DNA of 64,000 nucleotides, taken from the NCBI GenBank assembly GCA_016165875.1, contig JABBOT010000009.1, forward strand, positions 19,234,783 to 19,298,782, in the 5' to 3' direction. Source of the DNA: Acanthopleura granulata (Eukaryota; Mollusca; Polyplacophora; Chitonida; Chitonidae). This document shows positions 24,061 to 35,600 of the stretch, one piece after another. The position numbers were made by a program, and so were the translations under genes. Under the pieces are notes generated by a model, which made no database searches, was not told where the DNA came from, and saw only the letters and a list, made by a program, of their open reading frames with translations. Each line of letters opens with the position of its first letter. Position 1 is the first letter of the stretch.

Positions 24061-25245
24061 ATACGATTCAAGTAAACGATTAATGCATTACAAGTGCACA
24101 TGGGTATGATTTGAACCATGCATGTCGTGGCGCCAAAGTATCAACTGGATTGTCTGAACAATTAAGCATGTATTAAATTCAATAGCTGAGTCAGTCAGAG
24201 CTATCAGTGTCACGCGTGGTTTTCAAAGCGGTGTGCCAATGGTTCAAATCGATACAGCAGTACATGCACACGTAGGCCTATATATTTGTTGTTGTATCGC
24301 TAGAATCGTTCAGGATATTAACCAAGTACGTAAATCTGAATGTGAATCCTTGACAAAAAAATGATCCTCATGGCTGGTTCAGATACATTGACTGAGCGTT
24401 CCCTGGATGTTTACAGTGAAGAAAGTGACGTGTTAGGTCTTTCTTCATTGTGTCTCTCTATTTTGTTGCCAAATGGAAAGGCTGCGCGGGGAGTTGTTAA
24501 CAATAAGGCAGTTGGAAGATTGTGTGGCCAAAAATTGAGGTTTTGATGTAGGCCTATAATAGTAGGCATTTAACTGAGCTATATAATTTCCGTTGCCTAC
24601 AAAGTAGAATCTATAGAGGCCGCATCTAAAGTCTTCTGTATGTAATTGGAATTATATATACATGTATACATAGGAAAATACATAGTTGAACTTTCTGATG
24701 TAGAGAACAGAGATAACAAACAAAATCTTCTCAATTTTCTACGTGATTGTATTTTAGATCAGCAGTTCCGAGTTGTCATTCTCACTAGGGTTACTGTAAG
24801 TACAAGCCGAGTAAAGTCATGGTTTTATATACAAAACTGTAAGTGTTCACTTGACAACAGCGAGCGTGTTAGGAGATGAATCAAAAAGCTGCGAGAATAT
24901 ACAGATTTAACGCACTGAAAAAATCAAATAGGATAATCCTAGTAAATAAGCACAGTAACTCCGAAGAAATTCATTTTTACGCTCTCAATATTCGGACTTT
25001 AATTAAGTCCTCCTCAGGAGAAGCGTGCCATTTTTGTTTATTTATCATGTTAGGCTTTTCGGTGGATCAACTAAATAAACCTAGTACATGATCATACGTA
25101 AGGACAGTTGTTTACCCTTGGTTATCCTGTTAATGACGAGGTCTAGTTCGCAGCTGTTGGCCTTAAATATATGAACGAATGATAACTGATTGTTATTTAA
25201 TACGGGTTGCGTTTTGCAATAAATAATACTCCTTTAACTTCCACC

Positions 25246-25470
25246 AGTTGTTGGGGGCCTCCTCGACCGAGGGGGGTTAGCGCGCTGGCGCAGCTTAGCG
25301 ACCCAGGCGCCTCTCACCAGTGCGGTCGCTGTGTTCAAGTCCAGCTCATGCGTGCTGCCTCCCTGTCCAGTCATATGTGGGAAGGCCCGCCAGCAACCTG
25401 CGGATGGTCGTGAGTTGCCCCCCGCTCCCCGCCCGGTTCCTTCCACCGCAACGCTGTCCGCTGTCGTTAG
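25246..25470 (+). mobile_element. tRNA-derived SINE, 3'-truncated
   Basis: Clear tRNA-like head 'ggggttagcgcgctggcgca', B-box-like 'gtgttcaagtccagc', then 'gcaacctgcggatggtcgt' and 'cgcccggttccttccacc'. It stops before the usual tail. Confidence 0.85.
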
Positions 25471-25532
25471 TAATATATATCGTCTCATTTACATTTGTCT
25501 TCTATAGACGAAAATTTTTAGGAAAGGAAAAA

Positions 25533-25722
25533 GAGGTCCAAAGCTATGCACCCTTTTGGCCTTTCTTGTAGTAAGTCACACTTCTCGGTGCAGGGGTGGT
25601 CATAAAACATTTAGATATAGTACACAAGCACTGCAGCCTCACAGCAGTAAAGGATGCATTTCACTGCGATTTGGAGTCTTTTGTGTAGCTCGTTAGTCTC
25701 TCAGTGCATGGCATGCAGCATT
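25533..25722 (+). repeat. Dispersed ~190 bp repeat, copy 3
   Basis: 'gtccaaagctatgcaccctt', 'agtcacacttctcggtgca', 'cctcacagcagtaaagga', 'tttcactgcgatttggag' and 'gtctctcagtgcatgg' match copies at 595 and 5155 in the same order. Confidence 0.65.
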
Positions 25723-26361
25723 TGTCCCCACAGGATCTATGTTTTTCTAAGTTTTGAATTGTTATAGGAGACCAGTATTGCTCTAGTCAGTATTGTTTTA
25801 AACATCACTGATTGATATATGAATTGCTCATTGTTGCATAAAATATCAATGAATAATTGAATAATTCTGATAATCTCTTCCTTTGCACTTTATCTATAAT
25901 TTCGCAAATCTGTCTGGCGAAAGGTGATTGGAATTTGCCTTGTTTCCTTTGGCGGGGCAGGATTATTACAGTCGAAGTATTGTTTGTCTCTTGGTTTCTG
26001 AAATATATATGTTGTAATAATAATGTTTGGCCTATTCACCGACATATATTTGTATATCTGTCGAAAAGAAGATGAATGGATGTGCATGCAGCCCGCTCAA
26101 TGCATTTGTCATTGTCTTGAACTGGTGTATATTCTCGTCGTTTCCTGTAGAAATTCGAAGAAACCTTCATAGAGCCGACAACGACTCCGTAGATCACAAA
26201 ATTACCCATATTTGTATAATTGTTTTAATATAACTACCAACAGATAATGAAATGTGTGCTCAAATACAATCTTCACTGAAGTAAATGGAGTCAGGCAGGG
26301 AGTAATCCACGCTTTGTTAAATTGTGATTAGGTTATTTGTGATTGCTGTCTGCCTTTATTT

Positions 26362-26836
26362 GTGTCCGTGGTGCATGTTTAGATTCTAGAATACTGGACG
26401 CTCCATTTCTCTTCCACGAATCATGATGCGAGAGCAGAATTAAGGGACTTAACGTATAAATGTATTTATTTATTTATTTGATTGGCGTTTTACGCTGTAC
26501 TCAAGAATATTTCACTTATACAACGGCGGCCACCATCATGGTGGGAGAAAACCGGGCAGAGCCCGGAGGAAACTCACGACCATCCGCAGGTTGCTGGCAG
26601 ATCTTCCCACGTAGGGCCGGAGAGAAAGCCAGTACGAGCTGGACGAGCTCACAGCGGCCGTATTGGTAGAAGGCTTCTGATTCATTGGGCTGCGTTAGCG
26701 CGCTAACCGACTGAGCCACGAAGGCCTCTCGTTTAAAGTGCTCGTGATGCATGTTTATGTTCTAGAATATTGGACGCTCCATTTCTGTTCCACGAATCGT
26801 GATGCGAGAGCACAATTAAGGGGCTTAACGTATAAA
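26362..26836. repeat. ~100 bp direct duplication bracketing a SINE
   Basis: The blocks at about 26362-26459 and 26737-26836 share 'ctggacgctccatttct', 'ttccacgaatc' and 'gatgcgagagca', ending 'cttaacgtataaa', at roughly 90% identity by eye. The 270-bp SINE lies exactly between them. A duplication of 100 bp is far longer than a SINE target-site duplication. Confidence 0.8.
26459..26732 (-). mobile_element. Full-length tRNA-derived SINE, reverse
   Basis: Tail-first: (ttta)n, 'gattggcgttttacgctgta', 'catcatggtgggagaaaacc', 'cgaccatccgcaggttgctg', and a well kept head 'gttagcgcgctaaccgactg' followed by 'agccacgaaggcctc'. It lies between two copies of a 100-bp duplication. Confidence 0.9.
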
Positions 26837-27324
26837 AGAGTGGAGACAAAGGGGAAACTTTGTATATTCAAGCAGATATATCTATGTAGGCCAGTCATTA
26901 AATATTTTGCGTCAAATATCGCCTTATTCATAACGTTCTTGAAGCACGTGGATTCTTTACATGCCAAACGTTTTATACAGAGTCGTAATATGATCATGCT
27001 GTCTAAGAAACAAAAAAGAATAGAAGGGAGAAGACGCTTGCGTTAAAACAATATATCTTCAGAATGTCATATAGAATGGTCGTATTGATCTACAGAGATG
27101 ACGCGAAACACACATTCCAAGCATGCACAATGGTGAACAATAACTGACAGGAGCTGTGACAAACTTGACTGACATCGTTAATAGGTCCTACTATGACGTC
27201 AGTAAGCTGAATTTATTATTTATGGCGTTAAAAAGGCAATTGTAAAGTTGTGTACTTGCCTTGTTGCTAAGTGATACAAGACCAGACAAATCGGCATACC
27301 ACTGATTATGAAAGCCGAAATGAT

Positions 27325-27550
27325 CTCCATGGCCGAGGGGGTTAGTGGATTGGCGCGTTAGCGCAGCGCGATGAACCAGGAGTCTGACACCAATGTGGTC
27401 AAGCCCATGTAGTTCAGTCCGGCTTCCTTTCCGCTCGCACGTGGGAAGGTCTGCCAGCAACCGGCTCTGCCCGGTTTCCTCCCACCTTCGTATGAAAGAA
27501 ATATTCTTGAATACGGCGTGAAATACAAATCAATTAATGAAATAAATGAA
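27325..27550 (+). mobile_element. tRNA-derived SINE with internal deletion
   Basis: Head 'catggccgagggggttagtg', 'cgcgttagcgcagcgcg', body 'gtgggaaggtctgccagcaa', then directly 'ccggctctgcccggtttcct' (part of the body missing), tail 'ttcttgaatacggcgtgaaa'. Confidence 0.85.
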
Positions 27551-28367
27551 AGCCGAATGTGGCCATTCACGCTTTAGTAGCAGTTCCTCTGTTACCAATA
27601 TAAGGTCAAAAGACCGAAAGTGCGAAGCACTGAGATGAGAGCGACAACCGTTAACCTAACACTTTCCGAAACCTCTTTACAGTTTTCTGGGCCCAAGGTT
27701 ATCTCCTTGTATTCAGGGTTTTCGCGATGCATAATCAAGGTTACAGTCGTCCATTCATTGGCAATTCAAGACAATACGCAATACTGAAATGTGAAGGAGC
27801 GAGGTTACAACTCCTCGTTTTTTGTTGCTTTTTTTTTTTTTGACCTTTGTGATAATGTCGTTTTCGTTTCGTTTCATCTGGTTTTCTCTTCACGTTGAAT
27901 ATGTCATTTCTCAGTTACGGGTTTTAATCCCCAAATCACTTCAATGCTTTCGCTTTATGGTCTTTGCGACGTTATATTTTCGACATCAAAACTAGGAAAA
28001 TGTGTGAGGTCACATCAGACTTGCATGTACAGTGTTTCAAAAATTAAAAATAAATGTTCGCAAAATTACCGGTAAACAGCCTGGCAACAAGGCGTTTACA
28101 CTGTAAACTAACGGTCATAATGGGCGTAATATCATCACGGAGTTAGTATGGTAAAACACTTTTCTAACAGTGTATGTAAGTGATATTTTGTTAATAGAAA
28201 ACTGTCGATTGTGGTCAGCGAATGTTAACAGAATATTGCATCACTTTCTAGACAGAGCAACACTGTTTCGGCGACGGCTTCAGGTAAGGAGATTTGTGAG
28301 GTATCTGGTGAAAGTCGGTATGTTTAGTCTTGGCACTCCGGTGTCTTTCACCCATGAACTCTATAGG

Positions 28368-28450
28368 TGAAAAAATTCTTGAGTACGGCGTTAAATATCT
28401 ACCAATCAAATTAACAAATATATACATAAATTGATACGTAAATAAATCAT
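28368..28450 (+). mobile_element. SINE tail fragment
   Basis: 'attcttgagtacggcgttaa' followed by 'accaatcaaattaac' and an AT-rich tail; only the 3' end is present. Confidence 0.7.
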
Positions 28451-28668
28451 CTATTCACCTGAATATCCTATCTTGACCTACACAGTGGACGAACAGTAAA
28501 GCTGTACCTATGTTTCCCAGCTTTTAAAGGGAGAGAAAGCAAGCGAAAGTAGTTAGGACATCCGAACAACAAGGGAAAGCGCTATCTAAATTAAATTTGT
28601 ACATACACTGATTTGAAAACATAACGTTGCAGCCTAATGTTCAGATTGTAAGGTGGAATTTATGGACA

Positions 28669-28728
28669 TGATGTGATGTGATGTGATGTGATGTGATGTG
28701 ATGTGATGTGATGTGATGTGATGTGATG
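28669..28728 (+). repeat. (ATGTG)n microsatellite
   Basis: Twelve uninterrupted copies of the 5-bp unit ATGTG. Confidence 0.97.
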
Positions 28729-29048
28729 GCATTATTTCACCAAACACAACAAGCATTTTGGTGAAATCTATTGACGTATTAGCAATGTATATAGGTGACT
28801 ATAGAGTTCTTGATAATACCTTTCAACCTGAACATTATACTCCAAGTTAAATATTTTAGGTACAGTTTTGTTTCCATGCTCTTGTTTCTTAATCGCCTTT
28901 CTCTTCGGCTTTGGCAGGAAACCGACGTTACAAAAACTAACAAAAGTATAAAACTAAGCCCAACCCGTGAATTAAGACGGTTTGTTGTAAAACTCATCGC
29001 ATAGTCACACATGCATGTTCGGTGTGCATTAAGTTAGTTAATCTTAGC

Positions 29049-29358
29049 TGGGGGCCTCCGTGGCCGAAGGGGTTAGCGCGCCATCGCGGCGTTGTAATCC
29101 CGTACCTCTCAACAATGCGGTCGCTGTGAGCTTCATCTCCGACCGTATGTGGGAAGGTCCGCCAGCAATCTGCGGATGGTCGTGGGTTTCCCCCGGGTTC
29201 TACCCGGTTTCTTCCCACCTGGCTACCGTCGTATAAGTAAAATATTCTTGACTACGGCGCAAAACACCAATCAAATATATACATAAATAAGTAAATAAAT
29301 AAATAACAAATGTTCTTGAGTACGGCGCAAAACACAAATCAAATAAATAAATAAATCT
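29049..29358 (+). mobile_element. Full-length SINE with duplicated tail
   Basis: Head 'cctccgtggccgaaggggtt', body 'ccagcaatctgcggatggtc', tail 'ttcttgactacggcgcaaaa'. The tail block 'ttcttgagtacggcgcaaaa' and its (aaat)n run occur a second time at 29310-29358. Confidence 0.88.
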
Positions 29359-31240
29359 TAGCCAGACATCTATTAAAGCGGTTCATAGCAACGCCTTACC
29401 TGAAGTAGTCTACGGTGGACATGTACTTAGGTGGCAGGATCTGTATTGTTTAATTATTTACAAGTGGAAATACGAAGTGTAGCTTGATCATACCCCTCCT
29501 CTTAAATTGCCTCATACTATCATGACTGAGACCAAGATACATGTTCAAGGACAAGAAAACTTTAGAGAAGTCATTTATAAATAAGATCTTCAGTATAGTT
29601 TCTTCCAGGAGAAACTAACATCTGAAAATAATTTAGGGCCCGTACACCCAAAACCCTCTGCAAACTGAGTTTCTCCCAAACTAATATTTGAGCCAAAACA
29701 CTTATAATAATATGCAAGTACACTTTTTAGGGTAAGTCGAAGTTGTCTTAATCCTTTGTCTACACCCCCATGATTTGTTGTTAACAAGTGACGTTGGGTC
29801 GTCCATGTTATCGGCAATGTATGTAGGCCGACTCCTGTTTCAGCGCAACCTCTACTAGTAAACCAGTACTCGAGAATTTGGAGTCTAAAGTCCAACGACT
29901 TCGCGTTTTCATTTGATAACAGTTTACCCTCAGTGAAGTGACGCCGCCCAAATTAACATGAAGGCCCAATTCTCAAGTTCCCCTGCACTGATGTTATATG
30001 TAAATTTGTAAACTTCAAGTCTGAAAATTAAAATCATTAATCACTGGCCTATAAAATTGTGTGACACCACACTGAAATGTATGACTTGTTCTATGAGATA
30101 TCCTAGAACACGTAATAAAAAGTCCATGAACTATTGCAACGGGGCTAGGACAGTTGCAGCTGATTGTCACGACAAGACGACCTGGACGTAGGGAATAATG
30201 CCAATACCAAGCCGCAAACACGAGACTATTGCTAAACACCGGTAATTATCATTATAATGTATTCAATTTTATAACAAATGGATTGTCACACTTTGGACTG
30301 TATCATACTTCTAATTAAGCATATGTAATTAGCCTATCTATTTTTCCATAAATAAAATCAGTTTTAACTTTATTAGGTATAATTTTCACACATGCAAATG
30401 TGTATAGTTTTTACAGTAATATGTGTACTGAAGTCCCAATTGGATGCAGTTTTATAGAAAAAAAAGAAATTTTTACACAAATATGTGCAATATTTAAATG
30501 AAAAGGTTCACTGTTCAAAAATACAATTTTCAAATATATAGGCACAACTTTTAAATAGATAAGTACAATTTTCGAACAAACAGATGCAATTTTCAAAAAA
30601 AAATTTTAATTTTCTTGCGAATGTTTACAATTTGTACTGCCCTGTCCGATCGGTCAGGTGATTACATACTGTGTCCTGCTGGGACGTCATTTATGGTAAA
30701 TTTAGTATCATGTAGCAAATATAGGTACAAAAAGACCAATCTGTTACAAAAGACACTAACCTGCTACATAAATGGCTTTTCGGCCACACAAAGACCAATC
30801 TGCTACGAACAGGACAAATCTGCTACAAAAAGGGTTAATCTGCTACTATAAAAGACAAATCTGCTACAAATAAGTGTTAATCTGTTACAAAAAGCTGATC
30901 ATCTGCTATAAAAAAGGCTAACCGGCTACTAAAGGCTATTCTCCTACAAAAAGACTACAACCTGCTTTATTGACTGAGGCACCTGGTTGGACGCCGAGTT
31001 AACACCCACACATTAAACTAAGAAGAGTTATGAGAAATATCCGTTCTGTATGAGATGTTACTTATATACTTCCGTGTATTTCTTTTTCAAACCTTTTATG
31101 TCCGCTCATAACTTGTTTTTACCGCGATTCATGGTCAATGTGGAGCGCTGTTAGTTGTTCTAGCGTCAGTTGATTTTGAGGGGGAAAGTTTTACAGAAGT
31201 TCACGGTATTGTGCTCGGTCAAAAGGCCTGCTGGGTGATG
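29359..31240. other. Intergenic DNA 5' of the glucan-binding gene
   Basis: No gene recognised. The sequence is AT-rich up to 30.4 kb, followed by two degenerate short-repeat tracts (30400-30620 and 30690-30960). Confidence 0.5.
30400..30960. repeat. Two degenerate ~20-30 bp repeat tracts
   Basis: 30400-30620 repeats 'gtacaatttt', 'gcaattttca' and 'aaaatacaattttcaaat' blocks at ~30 bp. 30690-30960 repeats 'aatctgctacaaaaag' at ~20-22 bp. Any open frames in them reflect the repeat. Confidence 0.65.
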
Positions 31241-31244
31241 CACG

Positions 31245-31252
31245 TATATAAA
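31245..31252 (+). promoter_or_regulatory. TATA box of the glucan-binding gene
   Basis: 'tatataaa' in 'gcacgtatataaaggg'. About 120 bp downstream 'tacttcataag|gtaagg' forms a good donor, so a non-coding first exon of about 31275-31371 would splice to the acceptor at 32507. The TATA box is inferred from sequence and position. Confidence 0.55.
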
Positions 31253-31274
31253 GGGTATAGTCTTCTGGAGACAT

Positions 31275-31371
31275 AACTGAGTGTCCTGGTAACTCGTCAG
31301 GTTGACAGGCTACCGAGTGTCACAGGTATCTGCTCAGGGCCTGTATATTCAGAGTTCACATACTTCATAAG
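31275..31371 (+). other. Probable 5' UTR exon of the glucan-binding gene
   Basis: This is the segment between the expected start (about 30 bp after the TATA box) and the donor AAG|gtaagg at 31371/31372. It has no ATG-led frame of note. The start is approximate. Confidence 0.4.
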
Positions 31372-31629
31372 GTAAGGTAATTTAAATGACTACCAGACAT
31401 ATTTCACATTTGGTTTCTGAAGTAACATATAGGCCTTTGTGCGTTCTACAATTTCCGCTGTTATATTAATCTCTTACAAGTATCCGGCAAGTACTCTTAT
31501 TTTCAGATGTAACAAAAAGTAAAAACACCTGTTAAGGAACCATCAGAATTATCTGGATGTCCTTGGTGAGTGTGTAAGCTTGTACTTCAGTATAGTACAG
31601 TCCAATTCTAGTCTAAAGAGTACATGTTG

Positions 31630-31915
31630 TTCAGTACACTGCATTCTGTTCTGTAGAGTATGTTAGGTTCTGTAGAGTTTTGTATTCTGTAGAGTATGTT
31701 AGGTTATGTAGAGAGTTTTGTGTTCTGTAGAGAATGTTAGGTTCTGTACAGTTTTGTGTTCTGTAGAGTATGTTAGGTTCTGTACAGTTTTGTGTTGTGT
31801 AGAGTATGTTAGGTTATGAAGAGGGTTTTGTGTGTTCTGTAGAGTATGTTAGGTTGTGTAGAGAGTTTTGGGCTTTGTAGAGTATGTTAGGTTCTGTAGA
31901 GAGTTTTGTGCATCA
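31630..31915 (+). repeat. Degenerate ~38-43 bp array (5' UTR intron)
   Basis: About seven copies of 'gtagagtatgttaggttctg' plus 'tagagagttttgtg', with base changes and small indels. Confidence 0.8.
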
Positions 31916-32507
31916 TTCTGCACATTGTGCTATGTTCAGTTCAGTGCATTTTCTTCCCTGTCGTGAGAGCACTCTGTTCTGCATAGTGTGTTCTGTTTTG
32001 TCAGGTGTGTTCTATTCTGCAGAGTGTACTCTTCTGTATGGTGCACTCCGTTCTGTGGAGTGTATTTCCGGGTGTTTTAGTTGTGGGTTTGGGTCAGGAG
32101 CACTTATGTACCTAGATATGTGAGGCATTTTCCTCCGGGCCTTGTTTCCTCCAATTATAAACCCGAATGCTGACAATAATTTCAGCAGAATACCGTAGCC
32201 TACAGTTGACCTCGATGTATATCACCAAGTCAACAAGTACACAGAAATGAAAAGGTGAAGCGTTAGTTTTTGTCTATTTTTTCTCCCACACTTCTGACAT
32301 AGTGGAAATATTCTTGTGTATGGCATAAAACAACAGCAAAACTAATACCTAACAAAAGACTTCGCAGTTTCTCTAGAATATATTTTCCCAATCCAATTGT
32401 ATACATATCTTCTGAAGTACCATCCTGACAGAAAAGCATAAATCCCGACACTACTATACCCTAAAGTATAACCGCCATCTTTGTATATGGAAGCTTTAAA
32501 TCTTCAG

Positions 32508-32625
32508 GCTAACGATATGATTGGTCTGACCTTGCTCCTCGTCTGCTGCGTGAGCGTGGCACACGGTGCTATCCGGACATCAGTCAACCATCTACAACCC
32601 AATGGAATCCGCTTTACAGTCGAAG
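32508..32625 (+). CDS. Glucan-binding gene exon with start codon and signal peptide
   Basis: Acceptor 'tttaaatcttcag' at 32507; ATG 32517; donor 'GTCGAAG|gtaaaa', phase 1. It encodes MIGLTLLLVCCVSVAHG and the first residues of the CBM39 domain. Confidence 0.85.
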
Positions 32626-35600
32626 GTAAAAGTTCTAAATTTCTGTAAATCTGCAGTTTCTGTTAAATAAGTAATTCTTATATATCTGTAACTTCCAGTA
32701 CCTGAACCTGTAAAACACAGTTATAAGACAGTAATGTGACAAACAGGATTCATTCAACTCATGTACATATGGAGATATAGCCTAGCAACACATTGTAATT
32801 GTTTGCCACTGGTATACAAATGTTCAGGTAAAGCACTGATTTGAAGGGCCACGATAACCCCGCCTGGGAAGTGGCCATCAATCCAATATTTAAACAGTCT
32901 TTAAACCTTTCGGAAAGTAGATGAAAAACTTATGAAAAAGGTTTTACCCGTGCTTGTCTGTTCGTATAAGATTTACTTTTACGCTCTGAAAGAAACGTCT
33001 CCTCAGCAACCAGTCAAATGTATCCCCAGCAACCAATAAACTGTACTCCCATGACAAATCAAATGTGTCCTCAGCAACACCTCAACAGTATCCTCAGCAC
33101 CACATCAAATGTATTCCCAGCAACAAATCAAATGTATCCTCAGCAACACCTCAAATGAATCCTCAGCACCATATCAAATGTATTCCCAGCAACAAATCAA
33201 ATGTATTCCCAGCACCATGTCAAATGTATTCCCAGCAACAAATCAAATGTATCCTCAGTGGCATGTCAGATGTATCCTCAGCAACAAATCCATTGTGTCC
33301 TCAGCGCCATGTCAAATATGTCCTCAGCACCATATCAAATGTATAGATTGATTCAATAATTATTTCATCTTAGTAATCATAATTATAATTCATTACACGT
33401 CACAGGCCTAGGATTACTCACATGCTCCTCTAATGTGATGTAAATAAATTATTTTGATGTTGGTTCACGCTCGAAAACTGAGATAGCCATCTATGATCTG
33501 CAACCTGAAGTGCTGAGATAAAATTTGTACCGGTATATCAGCGAAAAGTTACATGTATACACCGAACAATTTACACATGGGATAAAACAAGGTTCTTGGG
33601 GTTTTCATCCTGCCAGTGTAAGTCTATATACTTGTATAACACTATTCAGTATTGTGTAACCCCTTGTTTCTACTTGTGAATGCAAAGAAGTGAAATGAAA
33701 TGAAAATAATGACGATGTGTTGTTGTTGCTGCTGTTTTGTACGCAGATGAAACCGGTGTGTCCCTGGTCGGTGTGCATTACAGCATCAACAAGCCCATCC
33801 TGAATGTGGCAGCGGGGAAGTACAACTATGACATTAACACCAAGACAGGTTAGCATCTGAGTTGTTCAAAGGATGACATTTATCTTTTTACGAAATGTGC
33901 AATGCAGCTGGTTACTTGTCGGGCCATCACTCATTTCCAGATTCACACTGAAAAGTCTTATGCATCATCACTGTTAAAGAAAAGAAAGAGCCGACGTTAA
34001 ACAGAGGGTGAATTAAAAAAGAAAAGATCAACAACGGTAATTACAGCAAGCAGGCTTAAGTCAAAATCGACATCGTCGTTTTCTTATCTTTTAGAGCGGA
34101 TACTTACAAAAGTAATTTTCCAAGTGGGAATTGTCTGCACAAATAACTAACCGTTAAATAAGAGAAATATAACTCTACTGATATAATACAGGCAAAGAAG
34201 TCGGGCACGGAATCGTAAGTTTCTTCTTTTTCAGTGTGAAAATTTTTAATCGACCGATGATTTATCCCAGTAGGATTTTTGTTCAACGCGCATTATTACA
34301 GCGCAGTAATAAAGCCATAAATATGACGACATGCATGCAGTGAAAAAAGTAAGAAAGAAAACATGACGAGGAATTTCATACAGTAAAAAAGTCATACTTG
34401 ACTTTGTCGTTCTCTTCTCATCCATTTGACAGGAGGCAAATGGGTGCACGAGAACTCTCAAGTGCACTTATCCCCAGGAGACAAAGTCTACTACTGGGTG
34501 TACTGGGTGAAGGAAGGGAGAGGTGAACAGTTACTGGGGCAGGTGTGGACAGGTGAGGTCATCTCCAGGAGACAAAGTCTACTACTGGGTGTACTGGGTG
34601 AGGGAAGGGAGAGATGAACAGATACTGGGGTAGGTGTGGGCAGGCGAGCTTATCTCCAGGAGACAAAGCCTACTACTGGGTGTACTGGGTGAGGGAAGAG
34701 GTGAACAGTTACTGGGGTAGGTGTGGACAGGTGAGGTCATCTCCAGGAGACGAAGTCTTCTACTGGGTGTACTGAGTAAGGGAAGGGAGAGGTGAACAGA
34801 TACCGGGCCAGGTGTGGACAGATGAGGTCATCTCCAGGAGACGAAGTCTACTACTGGGTGTACTGGGTGAGGGAAGGGAGAGGTGAACAGATACCGGGCC
34901 AGGTGTGGACAGGTGAGGGCATCTCCAGGAGACAAAGTCTTCTACTGGGTGTACTGGGTGAAGGAAGGGAGAGGTGAACAGTTACTGGGGTAGGTGTGGA
35001 CAGGTGAGGTCATCTCCAGGAGACAAAGTCTACTACTGGGTGTACTGGGTGAGGCAAGGAAAAGGTGAACAGATACCGGGGTAGGTGTGGACAGGTGAGG
35101 TCATCTCCAGGAGACAAAGTCTACTACTGGGTGTACTGGGTGAGGGAAGGGAGAGATGAACAGATACCGAGCAAGGTGTGGACAGGTGAGGTCATCTCCA
35201 GGAGACAAAGTCTACTACTGGGTGTACTGGGTGAGGGAAGGGAGAGGTGAACAGATACCGAGCCAGGTGTCGACAGGCGAGCTTATCTCCAGGAGACAAA
35301 GTCTACTACTGGGTGTACTGGGTGAGGGAAGGGAGAGGTGAACAGTTACTGGGGCAGGTGTGGACAGGTGAGGTCATCTCCAGGAGACAAAGTCTTCTAC
35401 TGGGTGTACTGGGTGAGGGAAGAGAGAGGTGAACAGTTACTGGGGTAGGTGTGGACAGGTGAGGTCATCTCCAGGAGACAAAGTATACTACTGGGTGTAC
35501 TGGGTGAGGCAAGGAAAAGGTGAACAGATACCGGGGTAGGTGTGGACAGGTGAGGTCATCTCCAGGAGACAAAGTCTACTACTGGGTGTACTGGGTGAGG

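Larger units (their letters stand above)
21500..25245. other. Intergenic DNA, no gene recognised
   Basis: AT-rich sequence with a GT-rich tract near 21777-21805, SINE fragments at 22.04-22.25 kb and T-rich runs near 22960-23005. A cluster of 'cggcaatatttcagccat'-like blocks lies at 23640-24060. Short open frames here show no recognisable domain. Confidence 0.5.
25723..28660. other. Intergenic DNA with SINEs and a flanking duplication
   Basis: No gene was recognised. The stretch holds the SINE and flanking duplication at 26.36-26.84 kb, a SINE at 27.33 kb and a SINE tail fragment at 28.37 kb. The rest is AT-rich single-copy-looking DNA. Confidence 0.5.

Noticed and set aside
25250..25330. Possible tRNA gene
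   Set aside because: The A- and B-box-like sequences belong to the SINE head; the element continues into the SINE body and cannot form a full cloverleaf.
28669..28728. (ATGTG)n tract as a telomere-like or regulatory repeat
   Set aside because: The unit is not a telomere motif and the tract is short; it is an ordinary microsatellite.
32487..32516. Upstream in-frame ATG for the glucan-binding protein
   Set aside because: A good acceptor ('tttaaatcttcag') ends at 32507, so this ATG is probably intronic. The ATG at 32517 starts a clean signal peptide.
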